From Arenimonas sp. (GTDB lineage Bacteria; Pseudomonadota; Alphaproteobacteria; Rhizobiales; Rhizobiaceae): 64,000 nucleotides of DNA. Position numbers and translations under genes: made by a program. The stretch spans positions 1 to 64,000 of the forward strand of contig JAIBEK010000037.1 of the NCBI GenBank assembly GCA_019459145.1. Direction: 5' to 3'. The notes beneath the pieces were generated by a model. It did not search any database. It worked only from the letters and a program-made list of their open reading frames with translations, and was not told where the DNA came from. Position 1 is the stretch's first letter, and each line of letters begins with the position of its first letter. Positions 52,794 through 62,701 of the stretch are shown in pieces.

Positions 52794-53303
52794 ATGGGGA
52801 ACGACCATATTCGCTACGACATTCTGGCTCAGGACGCGCTGCGCGGCGTCATCCGCAAGGTATTGACCGAAGTTGCAGCCACCGGTCGTCTTCCGGGTGA
52901 CCACCATTTCTTCATCACCTTTTTGACCGGCGCGCCGGGCGTTCGCATCTCGCAGCACCTCAAGGCCAAGTATGCCGAGCAGATGACCATCGTCGTCCAG
53001 CACCAGTTCTGGGAACTCAAGGTCACCGACAGCCTGTTCGAGATCGGCCTTTCCTTCTCAGACACCCCAGAAAAACTGGTCATCCCGTTCAACGCCATCC
53101 GCGGCTTCTACGACCCCTCCGTCAACTTCGAGCTTGAGTTCGACGTACCGCTGGCTGACGAGGACGAGGGAAGCGCCGAGATCACCGCCTATCCGGTCGC
53201 CGCCGTCGAGCGCAGCGAGGACCAGTCGGAGCCGAAGGCCGGCGACGAAGACAAGAAGCCCGGATCGGTGGTCTCGCTCGACGCCTTCCGCAAGAAGCAG
53301 TAG
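52794..53303 (+). CDS. sspB: SspB, alphaproteobacterial ClpXP adaptor
   Basis: A 169-aa adaptor that hands ssrA-tagged proteins to ClpXP. The core (about 5-125; IRYDILAQDALRGVIRKVLTEVAATGRLPGDHHFFITFLTGAPGVRIS) fits SspB-alpha; the acidic tail (EDEGSAEI... to SVVSLDAFRKKQ) ends in the ClpX-binding basic segment. It lies 139 bp after ssrA. ATG 52794 starts MGNDHIRYD. Confidence 0.93.
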   Translation: MGNDHIRYDILAQDALRGVIRKVLTEVAATGRLPGDHHFFITFLTGAPGVRISQHLKAKYAEQMTIVVQHQFWELKVTDSLFEIGLSFSDTPEKLVIPFNAIRGFYDPSVNFELEFDVPLADEDEGSAEITAYPVAAVERSEDQSEPKAGDEDKKPGSVVSLDAFRKKQ

Positions 53304-53359
53304 GCGCAACAGCACCTGGGCGCCGCGAGCCGATCGCGCGCCGTTTGGGGATCAGAGCC

Positions 53360-53551
53360 ATGAGCGCAGACGTCGTCAATCTCCGCCAGTTCCGCAAGGC
53401 CAAATCCCGCGTTGAAAAGGAAAAGCAGGCGGAGCAGAACCGCCTGACCTTCGGCCGCGGCAAGGCAGAAAAGAAGCTGACGGAAGCCCTCAACGCCAAG
53501 GCCGAAAAGACCCTCGACCAGGGCCGCCTCGAAACCTGCGACGACCAATAG
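53360..53551 (+). CDS. DUF4169 family protein
   Basis: A 63-aa basic, lysine/glutamate-rich helical protein (VVNLRQFRKAKSRVEKEKQAEQNRLTFGRGKAEKKLTEAL) of the DUF4169 type, an alphaproteobacterial small protein with no known role. It is 56 bp downstream of sspB and probably shares its transcript. Confidence 0.8.
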   Translation: MSADVVNLRQFRKAKSRVEKEKQAEQNRLTFGRGKAEKKLTEALNAKAEKTLDQGRLETCDDQ

Positions 53552-53645
53552 CCGACCGGCAAAAACGATTCCCGATCAAGCACCTGCGCGCATTTGCGGA
53601 TTCACCGTGTCAGGCCCTTGAATCAAAGTCCGAGCCGGAGCCGCA

Positions 53646-53864
53646 ATGATCCGCAAGCACTCCATCACCCTGCACGGCCACCGCACCAGCTTCTCGCTGG
53701 AGGAAGCCTTCTGGCAAGAGCTGAAAGTGATCGCCGACGAGCGCCAGATCCCACTCGCCGCCCTCGTCGTCGAGATCGACGAAAACCGCGACCCGCGCAC
53801 CAATCTCTCCTCCGCCGCCAGGCTTCACGTCCTCGCCCGCCTCAAGGCGGCCGCCCAGCGTTGA
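53646..53864 (+). CDS. Ribbon-helix-helix domain protein
   Basis: A 72-aa protein: residues 1-20 form a beta strand (IRKHSITLHGHRTSFSLEEAFWQELKVIADER) and 20-60 two helices, matching the ribbon-helix-helix family annotated in many alphaproteobacteria as RHH_4. It follows the DUF4169 gene by 94 bp. Possibly an autoregulatory DNA-binding protein; no operator is obvious. Confidence 0.78.
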   Translation: MIRKHSITLHGHRTSFSLEEAFWQELKVIADERQIPLAALVVEIDENRDPRTNLSSAARLHVLARLKAAAQR

Positions 53865-54054
53865 CCGAAAAGAGCAGCGCGCAAAACATTATACAACCAA
53901 ACAATTTATTAAGGGGTTCGTCCTAGTCTGGGATTGCCCATCAATGATTGCGTCGATGCCCCGTATTTTAAGGCTCAGTTACGCGTATTTGCCCATCGAT
54001 CCGACCGTGTGACGTGGCTTCACAAAGCTCCTTTTTTTTCAAGGATTTCAAAAC

Positions 54055-54426
54055 ATGGTAACCGCAATTTCCTCTACCTCGGCCACGACCTCCACCGCCG
54101 CGCTCGACCAATCGAGCTCCACCACGGCCTCGTTGAAGTCGTCGATCGCCAAGCTCGAAAGCCAGATCACCTCGAAGGAAAAGGAACTGGAAGCCGCCGA
54201 AACCGACGATCAGGAGTCGGAGATCAACGATGAACTGACCGAGCTTCGCGCCTCGCTGGCCAAGCTCGAAGCCCAGATGGCGCAGATGGAAGCCGCCGAA
54301 AACGCCGCCGAAAAGCCCACGGCCGAGCAGGCGAAGCCTGCCCTCCTGTCCGGCGAAAGCGACAAGATCGGCACCACCAATTACGACGAGGAAACACCGT
54401 TCGGCGAACGCTACGCCTACGTCTGA
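54055..54426 (+). CDS. Small coiled-coil protein (FlxA-like)
   Basis: A 123-aa protein: a Ser/Thr-rich N-terminus (VTAISSTSATTSTAALDQSSSTTASL), then a long heptad coiled coil (about 27-85; KSSIAKLESQITSKEKELEAAETDDQESEINDELTELRASLAKLEAQMAQME), then an acidic tail. It lacks a signal peptide. It resembles FlxA-type proteins but that similarity is mostly compositional. Ends with a strong terminator. Function unknown. Confidence 0.62.
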   Translation: MVTAISSTSATTSTAALDQSSSTTASLKSSIAKLESQITSKEKELEAAETDDQESEINDELTELRASLAKLEAQMAQMEAAENAAEKPTAEQAKPALLSGESDKIGTTNYDEETPFGERYAYV

Positions 54427-54451
54427 GCCGATCTGCCGATGATGAATAGAG

Positions 54452-54476
54452 AAGGCGGCGACCGTGCCGCCTTTTT
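54452..54476 (+). terminator. Rho-independent terminator of the coiled-coil gene
   Basis: AAGGCGGC-GACCGT-GCCGCCTT, a perfect 8-bp stem, continues into TTTTT and touches the stop codon (54476) of the convergent gene. Confidence 0.85.
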
Positions 54477-56188
54477 CATGGCTGGTTGGAACCCGCCGGC
54501 TTGGCCGGGCAGGCCTTGAAGCGCGTCGCGCCGCCGGCATCAAGCGCACCCGTGGCCGACAGCGACATCAGCGCTTCGCCGTCCTGCGCATAGACATGGC
54601 GGTCCAGCCAGAAATCGCCCTCGCCGGAACACAGGAGGTCGACCACCAGGCTGTCCTTGAGCATGGCGGCGGCCCCGAAATTGCAGCCATATTCATAGCC
54701 CCTGACCAAGGCCCTGCCCTTGACCGCGTCGAACTCAAACGTCAGTGGCCCCATGTCGCAGGAATATTCGTTCTCCGCATTGGCGCTTTCCGGCGCGTAG
54801 CCGTCCTTCGCCTTGGCCAATTCCTGGACGAAGATCTTCACCGTGTCGTCCAGCACGGCGTCCGTCTCGTAGCCCCAGTTCTCCAGCCGCCATGCCGCCG
54901 TCTCGGCAAAATCCTCGAAGCGCTTCTTTCCCTTGCAGGCCGTGGTGTCGTCACAGTCGAGGAAATAGTCCTCCATCTGCCGGTCGATTTCCTCCAGCGC
55001 CATCAGTTCGAGTGCCGCGGGGAAGTAGCCGAGCAGCGCCGCATGGCCGAGCGCCCCGGCGCACACGCCCGCCGCCGATTGCTCGAAGCACATGCGCATC
55101 GACGCCGTCAGCCGCCGCTCGATGACCGGCCGAAAGGCATCCTCGCGCGTCACGTCACTGACCGCACCATCCCTGAGCGCCATGATCTTCACCGGCGCCA
55201 GCGATTCCGCATAGCTGGAAAAGGCATAGAGGAAACGGTCGTCCCTGAGGTCGAACTCGACATTGCCGTCCTCGTCGAGATCGGCGGGCCTCACGCCGAA
55301 CCCGTCGAACGTGCCGAGTTCGACGGTCTTCACCACATCGTCGCCCGCATGGGCCAGCGCCACCGCCGTGCAGCAATGCGCCCCGCCGCTGAACGAGGAA
55401 AAGACCACACCCAACTCCCCCCATTGCAGCGGATAGATACCGACCTGGCCGCGCGCCATGTCGTCGGGGCCGGTCTCCAGCCGGATCACCGTCTCGCCCT
55501 TGTCCTTGTGGCGCACCTTGAGCACCGCCGTTGCGGTTCCCTCGTCATTCTCCTCGCCGCTCAGCGTCAGCGTCCAGTCCTCGCCACTATAGGTCTTGCC
55601 GAAGTCGGCGCGCGTCCAGTCGACCATCATGCGCGAGCCGATCGTCACCTCCTGGGCTTCGCTCGTTTCCTGCGTCCCGGTCCCGCCGAAATCACCGCGA
55701 TCGAGCGCTCGCGCGCAATCGGCGATCTGCCGGATCGTGTCACTGGAACCGGAGAGCGAAAACGGGCCGTAGCTGACATTGTCGACGGTCAGCGACATCC
55801 GCCCGGCATCGCGTAGCGCCGCCACGAAGCTCGCATTCGGGTTGGTGAGATAGAGACCGCCGGAGCCATCGGTGACGTTCGCCCGCATGGTCCCGGTCCA
55901 CTTGCGCCGATCGGTGTGCACGACGACGTCGTAGTCCTGCTCGTTGGTCAGCCAGCCGAGCTTGGCGGTCGCAACCAGCACGACGACGACATTGCCGTTC
56001 GGCCGTATGAAGAACAGACCGTCCTTGGCGCCCTTCGGGCTGGCGATGCAGACCTTGTCCTGATGGTCATAGGCGACCGTCCAGCCGCGATTCTCGGCGA
56101 ACGGCTGATAGCGTTCCTCCGAATGCGCCGGACCGGCGATCCCGACCAGAAACAGCAGAAAAACATAGGAGATAAACGTCCGAACCAT
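54476..56188 (-). CDS. Large secreted protein of unknown function
   Basis: A 570-aa exported protein with signal peptide VRTFISYVFLLFLVGIAGPAHS (about 24 residues). Two-part layout: residues ~30-180 a beta-rich N-terminal part (GLFFIRPNGNVVVVLVATAK), and ~180-570 with several cysteine pairs (HCCTAVAL, MCFEQSAAGVCAGAL, DCDDTTACKG) and an FG-GAP-like stretch FGVRPADLDEDGNVEFDLRDDRFLYAF. ATG 56188 with GGGGG nearby is chosen over TTG 56194. I do not recognise a family. Confidence 0.72.
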   Translation of the reverse strand: MVRTFISYVFLLFLVGIAGPAHSEERYQPFAENRGWTVAYDHQDKVCIASPKGAKDGLFFIRPNGNVVVVLVATAKLGWLTNEQDYDVVVHTDRRKWTGTMRANVTDGSGGLYLTNPNASFVAALRDAGRMSLTVDNVSYGPFSLSGSSDTIRQIADCARALDRGDFGGTGTQETSEAQEVTIGSRMMVDWTRADFGKTYSGEDWTLTLSGEENDEGTATAVLKVRHKDKGETVIRLETGPDDMARGQVGIYPLQWGELGVVFSSFSGGAHCCTAVALAHAGDDVVKTVELGTFDGFGVRPADLDEDGNVEFDLRDDRFLYAFSSYAESLAPVKIMALRDGAVSDVTREDAFRPVIERRLTASMRMCFEQSAAGVCAGALGHAALLGYFPAALELMALEEIDRQMEDYFLDCDDTTACKGKKRFEDFAETAAWRLENWGYETDAVLDDTVKIFVQELAKAKDGYAPESANAENEYSCDMGPLTFEFDAVKGRALVRGYEYGCNFGAAAMLKDSLVVDLLCSGEGDFWLDRHVYAQDGEALMSLSATGALDAGGATRFKACPAKPAGSNQP

Positions 56189-56292
56189 GCCCAAGCCCCC
56201 CTTGCGCCGCCGGGTCCCGACCGGCAGCCAAGTCTAGCCTAGGCCTCGACCCCGCCACAGGCAAGCGGACGCGCCGTCGCGGTTTTCAGCCT

Positions 56293-59200
56293 TTAGTTGA
56301 CCCCCGGCAGGCCTTCGAACTGCAACCGCACCGGCGGCAGCGCGCCGCCGCGCGTGACACCCTCGCCGGGTGGCACCGGCAATTGCGGCGCTGTCGGCAC
56401 ACGCTCGGGCGCGGACGGGGCCTGTTCCGGCGCCACCGCTTCATCCGCCGGTTGGGTTACGGCCTGTTCGGCGGCCTCGGCCGCCTTGCGACGGGCCTCT
56501 TCCTCCGCCGCCCGGCGCTCGGCCTCGGCCTTCAGCCGCGCCTCCTCGGCCAGCCGGGCCTCCTCGGCGATCCTCGCCCGCTCGGCCTCGGCCCTGGCGC
56601 GCTCCTCGGCGCGGTAGCGATAGAGTGCCGCCTCGCGGCGCAGCCGCTGCTTCTCCAGCACGTTGGATTGCAGCGTCTCCACTCGCCGGCGCTCGCGTTC
56701 GAAGGCACGCTGCGACAGGAAATTGGCCAGATCGCCGACGTCGAGCTTGCGCTCGGGGCTGGCGACATCGCCGGAGAACACCAGCCTGAAGCCCGGTTCC
56801 GCCCCGGCAAGCGCGTCGTCGCCGGCCTCCAAGGTGACCCGGATGTCGGCTTCGGTCCGGCGCTCGGCAAGATCCACACGCGCCGTGCCATCCAGCTTCG
56901 CCGCCGTGTTGGCGAGTGACAGCGCCGTGGCGCGCAGCATGCCGTCGGTAATGTTGAACGGAACCTCGATATCGGCGAAAGCGCTCGACCCGCCGGCAAT
57001 GACCTGCGCCACGAGATCCTCGACCTTGGGATTGCTGATATCACCCTCGATCGCATCGGCCCGCGGCAGGAGTTTTGCCAAGAGCCCGCTGTCGAAGCGA
57101 TGCACGGTCAGCGCTGCGATCTTGACCGCGCCCGACCCGTTCGTCGCGCCGAGCAGGTCACGGATGCTCGCCCCCGTGGCCTCGGCCACGAGATCGAGGT
57201 CGAACTTGCCGTCGAGGACGGGACCGGCATCCTTCGGCCCGAGCGCCCGCTCGACATCCGAAAGCTCTGCCTGGCGCAGCGCGATCCGGCCCTGGTAAAA
57301 GCCGTTGCCGTCGGTATTGGCGACCATCAGCCGGCCGCTCATCGCGCCGCCGAGCCACCGCCCTGCCGCATCCTCGATGGTCAACTGACCGCCCGCCCCG
57401 TTGAGCTTGGCGGAAAAGTCGACAATCGGACCGAATGCACCCGGCAAAAACGTGCCGGCCGTGACGGCTAGGTCGAAGTCGATATCGCTGCGCGGCTTTG
57501 GCAGCGGTGTGGTCGACAATGCCCCCGTCGCACCATCTGTGACGGGTCCCAGCACAGCTTCGGCCAGCCAGGCGAGATCGGCGCTGCCGAGCCCGATCTG
57601 CCCGCCGACCTTCGGCACGGCGCCGTTCCAGTCGAAGACCAGCGCGCCGGAGATCGCATTGCCGGCAGCCTCGGCATCGAGCGCGGAAATCTCGGCGCGG
57701 CCCTCGCCGAGCGCGACCTCGGCGGCAAGCCGCGCCGGCAGCCCCGCGCCACCCTGCGGCAGCAGGATGCCGGTCATCATCAGATAGGGTTCGAGATCGG
57801 GGCTCTCGAGCTTCACGGTTCCGTTGCCCTTGGGGAAATCCGCCGCGGCCAGGCCGATCTTGCCGCGCGCCGACAGCGTCGTGCGTCCGGCGGCGAAAGT
57901 CATGACCGCATCGGCCGGCGCATCGCCGGCACCGGTCACGCTGACCTGCAGCCGCCCGCCCTCGCCGCCGCCGATCGGCAGCGGATCGAGGCCGGCCTGC
58001 CCGAGCAGGACTTGCGCCTGCGGGTTTTCCAAAGTGGCGGACAGGTTGACCTTCGCATCGCTCGACAGCCTCGCCAGATCGCTGACGCCGTAATCGAGCG
58101 CCACCCTGCTGCCGTTGGACGTCCCGGCAATCTTAACGGCCATGCCCCCGCCAGCGGCCTCGCCGAACACCAGGCTGGCGGTCAGATTGCTGTCGGCATA
58201 CCAGGCGGCGCTTTTGACCAGCCGTGCGGCCAGCGGATGCGCCGGCAAGCGTTCGGCGATGAGTGCAAGAAACGGCCCCGGATCGGCGGCCGACAAGGCC
58301 ACCTGCGCCTTGCCCGAGGGCGCCGTCATCGGTCCCTTCACCGTGCCGCTCGCCTTCAGCGTCGCGCCGGCCACATCGTCGACATTCAGCCGGTCGATCA
58401 CCACGCTCGCGCCGTCATAGGTGAAGATCGTCTCGACCCCTTGCGCCTCCATGCCGTAACCGGTCAGCCGGCCGACCTTCAGCCGCGTGGCGATCTTCTC
58501 GGCGAGCAGATCCTGATTGGCCTCCTCTCCGGCGATCAGGCTTGCCACCGCGCGCGCCGCGTCGAGATCGATCTCGTTGCCGGCAAGGTCGATCGACAGT
58601 GTGGCGGCGGCCTTGTCGAGCGACTGTCGTTCGAAGCGGCCGTTGAGCAGCGCTGGCCCAAGCGCCAGCTCGAGCTTTTCGAAGCGCTGGATCTGCGGCG
58701 TCAGATTGACGGCCGCCGAAAAGCCCATGGACTTCAACTGGCGGATGGCGGGGTCGACACCGCCGGAAATCCAGGTGGAAAGTCCCGAAGGCTGCGTCGA
58801 GGCGACCAAGAGGTCGCCGTTGAAGGCGGGTGCGGAACCGAGCGTCAACCGCCCCTTGGCTTCCACCTGGGTGCGGCCGGGAAGAACCACCACCGCGCGC
58901 TCGACATTCCAGCCCCGTCCGTCCGGCCGGATGTCGAGCGTGATGTCGCGCAGCACCGTGTCGCCGGCGACGATCGCCGGAAGCCTCAGCGTCGCCTTGC
59001 CAGGCAGGTTGGGGATGGGGATCTCGCTCGCCATGGCGATCAACACGTCGAGCCGCTCGCGCACCGAGCCCGCGGCATTGCGCCCCGTCTTGCCCTTGGC
59101 GCTCTCGTTGGCCAGCCGGTTGACGTCGACCTGCTGGCCCTCGGCGGTCAACAGGAATTCCGGATTGACGCCGGTGTCGAGCTTGGCCTCGCCGGTCACG

Positions 59201-60069
59201 ACATAAGGGTCGGTCGTCTCGCCGATCTCGAACCGGTAGGAGGTGAGCGCGATGCGTTCATTGGTGAGTTCGAACGCGCCTTTGGCCCGTGGCGGCGGCG
59301 TCTGCGGGTCGCCTCTGTCGGGCTCCTTGCCCTTCCATGTCGCCTGGAACTGCCCCTGATAGCTGGGCTTGCCCGATTTCAGCGTCAGATCGCCGTCGAG
59401 TTCGATGTCGAACGGCCGGCTCTCGGGTTGCAATCTGAGCTTCAGCGAAATGGCCTCGGCGCCGAGTTCGGGCTGCAGGCTGGACAGGTGGAACCTGCCC
59501 TTCTCGCCGTCGAGCGCCGCGCTGCCGTCGACCGACCACGGCCCCGCCAGCGAGCGCGCCGACATGTCGGCATCAAGCCCGGTGAGCCTGCGGGTGCGCC
59601 CGGTCTGCTCGTCGATGAAATCGATCTCGCCGCCGACGACCCTGACATTCTCCAGCACGACGGTGCGTGCCGGAATATCGGCGCTGCTTCCCCGCAGCCA
59701 GTCGAGCCTGCCGTCGGGCGAGAGCCTTATGCGCGCCTTCGGCTCCTCGATGCGCATGTCGAAGATGCGCGCCTCGCCGGACAGCAGCGGCGCAAGCTCG
59801 GCATCCATGGAAAACCGCGCCACATGCACCAGCGGCTTGCCGTCCTTGTCGGCACCGACCGTCACGTCATGCAGGGTGACCGAGGGGAAAGGCAGCAGGC
59901 GTGCCTCGACCTCGCCGAGCACCGTCACCTTCTTGCCGAGAATGCGGCTCGCCTGGCTCTCGAAATCCTTGCGGAAATCGGTCCAGTCGACGAACAGCGG
60001 CGCCAGCAGCGCCCCGAACAGCGCGACGACCAGCAGCCCGCCGAGGAAAACCAGTATGCGTCCGAGCAC
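56293..60069 (-). CDS. AsmA family protein
   Basis: A 1258-aa envelope protein of the AsmA/TamB-like family: one N-terminal membrane segment (residues 3-25), an AsmA N-terminal domain (ILGKKVTVLGEVEARLLPFPSVTLHDVTVG), a long beta-rich periplasmic body, and a charged Ala/Glu/Arg-rich coiled C-terminus (about 1150-1215). Such proteins bridge the periplasm and move phospholipids or affect outer-membrane assembly. GTG start at 60069. Large size and coil are within AsmA variation. Confidence 0.88.
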   Translation of the reverse strand: MLGRILVFLGGLLVVALFGALLAPLFVDWTDFRKDFESQASRILGKKVTVLGEVEARLLPFPSVTLHDVTVGADKDGKPLVHVARFSMDAELAPLLSGEARIFDMRIEEPKARIRLSPDGRLDWLRGSSADIPARTVVLENVRVVGGEIDFIDEQTGRTRRLTGLDADMSARSLAGPWSVDGSAALDGEKGRFHLSSLQPELGAEAISLKLRLQPESRPFDIELDGDLTLKSGKPSYQGQFQATWKGKEPDRGDPQTPPPRAKGAFELTNERIALTSYRFEIGETTDPYVVTGEAKLDTGVNPEFLLTAEGQQVDVNRLANESAKGKTGRNAAGSVRERLDVLIAMASEIPIPNLPGKATLRLPAIVAGDTVLRDITLDIRPDGRGWNVERAVVVLPGRTQVEAKGRLTLGSAPAFNGDLLVASTQPSGLSTWISGGVDPAIRQLKSMGFSAAVNLTPQIQRFEKLELALGPALLNGRFERQSLDKAAATLSIDLAGNEIDLDAARAVASLIAGEEANQDLLAEKIATRLKVGRLTGYGMEAQGVETIFTYDGASVVIDRLNVDDVAGATLKASGTVKGPMTAPSGKAQVALSAADPGPFLALIAERLPAHPLAARLVKSAAWYADSNLTASLVFGEAAGGGMAVKIAGTSNGSRVALDYGVSDLARLSSDAKVNLSATLENPQAQVLLGQAGLDPLPIGGGEGGRLQVSVTGAGDAPADAVMTFAAGRTTLSARGKIGLAAADFPKGNGTVKLESPDLEPYLMMTGILLPQGGAGLPARLAAEVALGEGRAEISALDAEAAGNAISGALVFDWNGAVPKVGGQIGLGSADLAWLAEAVLGPVTDGATGALSTTPLPKPRSDIDFDLAVTAGTFLPGAFGPIVDFSAKLNGAGGQLTIEDAAGRWLGGAMSGRLMVANTDGNGFYQGRIALRQAELSDVERALGPKDAGPVLDGKFDLDLVAEATGASIRDLLGATNGSGAVKIAALTVHRFDSGLLAKLLPRADAIEGDISNPKVEDLVAQVIAGGSSAFADIEVPFNITDGMLRATALSLANTAAKLDGTARVDLAERRTEADIRVTLEAGDDALAGAEPGFRLVFSGDVASPERKLDVGDLANFLSQRAFERERRRVETLQSNVLEKQRLRREAALYRYRAEERARAEAERARIAEEARLAEEARLKAEAERRAAEEEARRKAAEAAEQAVTQPADEAVAPEQAPSAPERVPTAPQLPVPPGEGVTRGGALPPVRLQFEGLPGVN

Positions 60070-60143
60070 GTCCTGCGACTCCCATCACTTCCGGCGCAAA
60101 GGTAATGCAATTCCCGGCGGGAGCAAGCCGCGAGGAGCCCTCT

Positions 60144-61553
60144 TCACATACGGAAGATCTTGCCGGGATTGAAGATATTGTCCGGATCGAGGCTTTTCTT
60201 GATCGACCGCATCACAGGAATGGCGGAGCCGAGCTCCTGTTCGAGATAGCTCATCTTGCCCTGGCCGACGCCATGCTCGCCGGTGCAGGTGCCTTCCATC
60301 GCCAGCGCCCGGGCGTTGAGCCGGGCCATGAAGGCCTCGGCGCGCGCGAGGTCGGCGGCACTCTTGTCGTCGAACAGCATCAGCACGTGGAAATTGCCGT
60401 CGCCGGCATGGCCGACGATGGGCGCCAGAAGCCCCGTTTCGCGAATGTCGGCCTGGGTCTCGGCGACGCAGTCGGCAAGCCTCGAAATCGGCACGCAGAC
60501 GTCGGTCGACAAGCCGTTCAGTTCCGGCGCCAGCGCCCGGCCGGCCCAATAGGCATTGTGCCGCGCCTTCCATAGCTGCGCCCGTTCCTCGGCATTGGCC
60601 GTATAGCGGAATTCGTCCGAGCCGAATTCGGCGGCGATTTCCCTGAACTGCTCGGCCTGCAGTTCGACCGTCTCTTCTGTGCCGTGGAATTCGACGAACA
60701 GGGTCGGCCTTTCCGGATAGGAAAGCTTGGAATAGGCGTTGACCGCCTTCATCTGCATTTCGTCCAGTAGCTCGATGCGAGCGACCGGAATGCCCATCTG
60801 AATGGTCATGATCACTGTGTCGCAGGCCGCCTTGAGGCTCGGAAAGGCACAGACACCGCCGGAGATCTTGGCCGGAATGCCCTGCAGCTTCAGCGTGATC
60901 GAGGTGATGATGCCGAGCGTACCCTCGGCCCCGACGAACAGCCGCGTCAGGTCGTAGCCGGCCGACGACTTGCGGGCGCGCTGCGCCGTCCTGATCTCCT
61001 CGCCGTCGGCGGTGACCACGGTGAGCGCCAGCACATTGTCCTTCATCGTGCCGTAGCGCACCGCATTGGTGCCCGAGGCCCGCGTCGAGGCCATGCCGCC
61101 GATCGAGGCATTGGCGCCGGGATCGATCGGGAAGAACAGGCCCGTGTCGCGCAGATAGGTGTTGAGCTCCTCGCGGGTGATGCCCGGCTCGACGGTGCAG
61201 TCGAGATCCTCAGCATTGACCGACAGCACCTTGTTCATCCGGGTGAAATCGACCGAAATGCCGCCGCTCGGCGCATTGATATGGCCTTCGAGCGAGGAGC
61301 CGGTGCCGAACGGGATCATCGGCACCTTGTGCGCCGCGCAGGCCTTCACCACCGTCTTCACGTCGTCGCTCGTCTCGACGAACACCACGCCGTCGGGCAA
61401 TTGCGCGGGAAGATAGGACGTCGTGTGGCTGTGCTGCTCGCGAAACGACTGGCCGGTCTGGAGCCGCTCTCCGAATTTCTGCTTTAGGATGCCGAGCACG
61501 GCGGTAATCCCCGCCTCGTTGCGAACCCCTGCGACGACATCCTTCAAGGCCAT
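60144..61553 (-). CDS. dld: D-lactate dehydrogenase (cytochrome), FAD-linked
   Basis: A 469-aa FAD-dependent enzyme of the GlcD/D-LDH family. PCMH FAD-binding region about 45-225 with VPMIPFGTGSSLEGHI and IGGMASTRASGTNAVRYG; C-terminal oxidase domain with GHAGDGNFHVLML and the FAD-linked GEHGVGQGK. It oxidises D-lactate to pyruvate, passing electrons to cytochrome c or quinone. Glycolate or D-2-hydroxyglutarate are alternative substrates; no glcEF genes are nearby. Confidence 0.9.
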   Translation of the reverse strand: MALKDVVAGVRNEAGITAVLGILKQKFGERLQTGQSFREQHSHTTSYLPAQLPDGVVFVETSDDVKTVVKACAAHKVPMIPFGTGSSLEGHINAPSGGISVDFTRMNKVLSVNAEDLDCTVEPGITREELNTYLRDTGLFFPIDPGANASIGGMASTRASGTNAVRYGTMKDNVLALTVVTADGEEIRTAQRARKSSAGYDLTRLFVGAEGTLGIITSITLKLQGIPAKISGGVCAFPSLKAACDTVIMTIQMGIPVARIELLDEMQMKAVNAYSKLSYPERPTLFVEFHGTEETVELQAEQFREIAAEFGSDEFRYTANAEERAQLWKARHNAYWAGRALAPELNGLSTDVCVPISRLADCVAETQADIRETGLLAPIVGHAGDGNFHVLMLFDDKSAADLARAEAFMARLNARALAMEGTCTGEHGVGQGKMSYLEQELGSAIPVMRSIKKSLDPDNIFNPGKIFRM

Positions 61554-61728
61554 GCGAACCGTCTCCCCCGCTCTGCCATGTCGGCAGCATACTCACCAAA
61601 ACAGGACCGAGCTATGGGCCAAGTCGCTCCCGCTTGTCCAGTGCCCAGAGCATGCCGGCCGACGGTAATGCACAAACGCCCCGGACGAAAGCATTGCGGT
61701 GCGAAATGACAATGGGCTAGATGGCTGC

Positions 61729-62691
61729 ATGAGAACCGTCCTCACAAGCCTCGCCATCGTCCTTGCGCTCATCGGCGCCGCCGGCGCCTATGTCTGGTGG
61801 AATTACGACGCCGTGGTGACCATGATCCTCAAGCCCCAGACGGCGGCGGCCGGCGACATCACCGAGGAGAGCTTCGGCCTCGTCACCGCCGACGACAAGC
61901 GCTTCGCGATCAGTGATCTTCAAGGCGCGCTGTCAAGTTTCGCGCCGTCCACCGATGGCCAGCCGCGCCCGCTGGTGCTGTTCGTCCACGGCTTCGGCCC
62001 CGATCCGGACGGCGAATTCGGACTCTACACCATGGGCGAACTGGCCAAGGGTGCCGGCGCCGACGTGTTGATGTTCAACTGGCCATCCTGGATCTCGATG
62101 ACCGAATTCCCGGTGCTGAACGCCAGGGCGGCGAGCGAACGGCTGATCGCACTGCTTCACGACATGTCGGACTTGAGCGCCCCCGGACAGGCGCTGGCGG
62201 GGCGCCCGGTGATGATCGTCGGCCATTCCTTGGCCGGGGAACTCTTCCGCCATGTGGGCGAGGCAGCAACCGACCTGCCAAACGGACTGGTTGCGCGCAT
62301 TCTCCTCGCCGTCCCGGAAACGGCCCTGCCCGGCCATCGCCTGTGGATGGAGAAACTCGGCTTTTCCGAAGAGGTCTTCGTCTTCGTCAACGCCGACGAT
62401 CCGGCCCTCCAGGTGACGACCCGCATGTACAACACCGCGCGCCTCGGCCGCACGCTCACCAATCTCGACGGTTCGCCCGAACCGCTGGCGCAGAATGCCG
62501 ATTATATCCTGCTCGACCCGGAAAGCTGGCGGCACTACTTCTTCGTCTCCGGCCAGCGCAGCGAGGCGATCGACCAGATCTTCGCCGACATCCTGAAGAC
62601 CGGCACGACGGCCCTTAAACACCACTACCTGCGGCCCGAGCCCGCCGGCAACGTCTTCGTCGTGGTCGGTCCGGGCGCCGAAGGCTCCTGA
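61729..62691 (+). CDS. Membrane-anchored alpha/beta hydrolase (DUF900)
   Basis: A 320-aa protein: N-terminal membrane segment (residues 4-26, LTSLAIVLALIGAAGAYVWW) then an alpha/beta hydrolase with LVLFVHGFG, nucleophile S167 in GHSLAGE, DDP acid region and a C-terminal histidine. DUF900-type hydrolases face the periplasm; substrate unknown. ATG at 61729 is used; the upstream frame adds only a short extra N-terminus. Confidence 0.83.
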   Translation: MRTVLTSLAIVLALIGAAGAYVWWNYDAVVTMILKPQTAAAGDITEESFGLVTADDKRFAISDLQGALSSFAPSTDGQPRPLVLFVHGFGPDPDGEFGLYTMGELAKGAGADVLMFNWPSWISMTEFPVLNARAASERLIALLHDMSDLSAPGQALAGRPVMIVGHSLAGELFRHVGEAATDLPNGLVARILLAVPETALPGHRLWMEKLGFSEEVFVFVNADDPALQVTTRMYNTARLGRTLTNLDGSPEPLAQNADYILLDPESWRHYFFVSGQRSEAIDQIFADILKTGTTALKHHYLRPEPAGNVFVVVGPGAEGS

Positions 62692-62701
62692 GGAGGAGCG
62701 G

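Noticed and set aside
53865-54054. Small gene between the RHH and coiled-coil genes
   Set aside because: Short frames lack start signals; the AT-rich stretch is more likely promoter DNA.
58012-60105. 697-codon plus-strand frame opposite the AsmA gene
   Set aside because: Shadow of high-GC coding; the AsmA reading has the family N-terminus.
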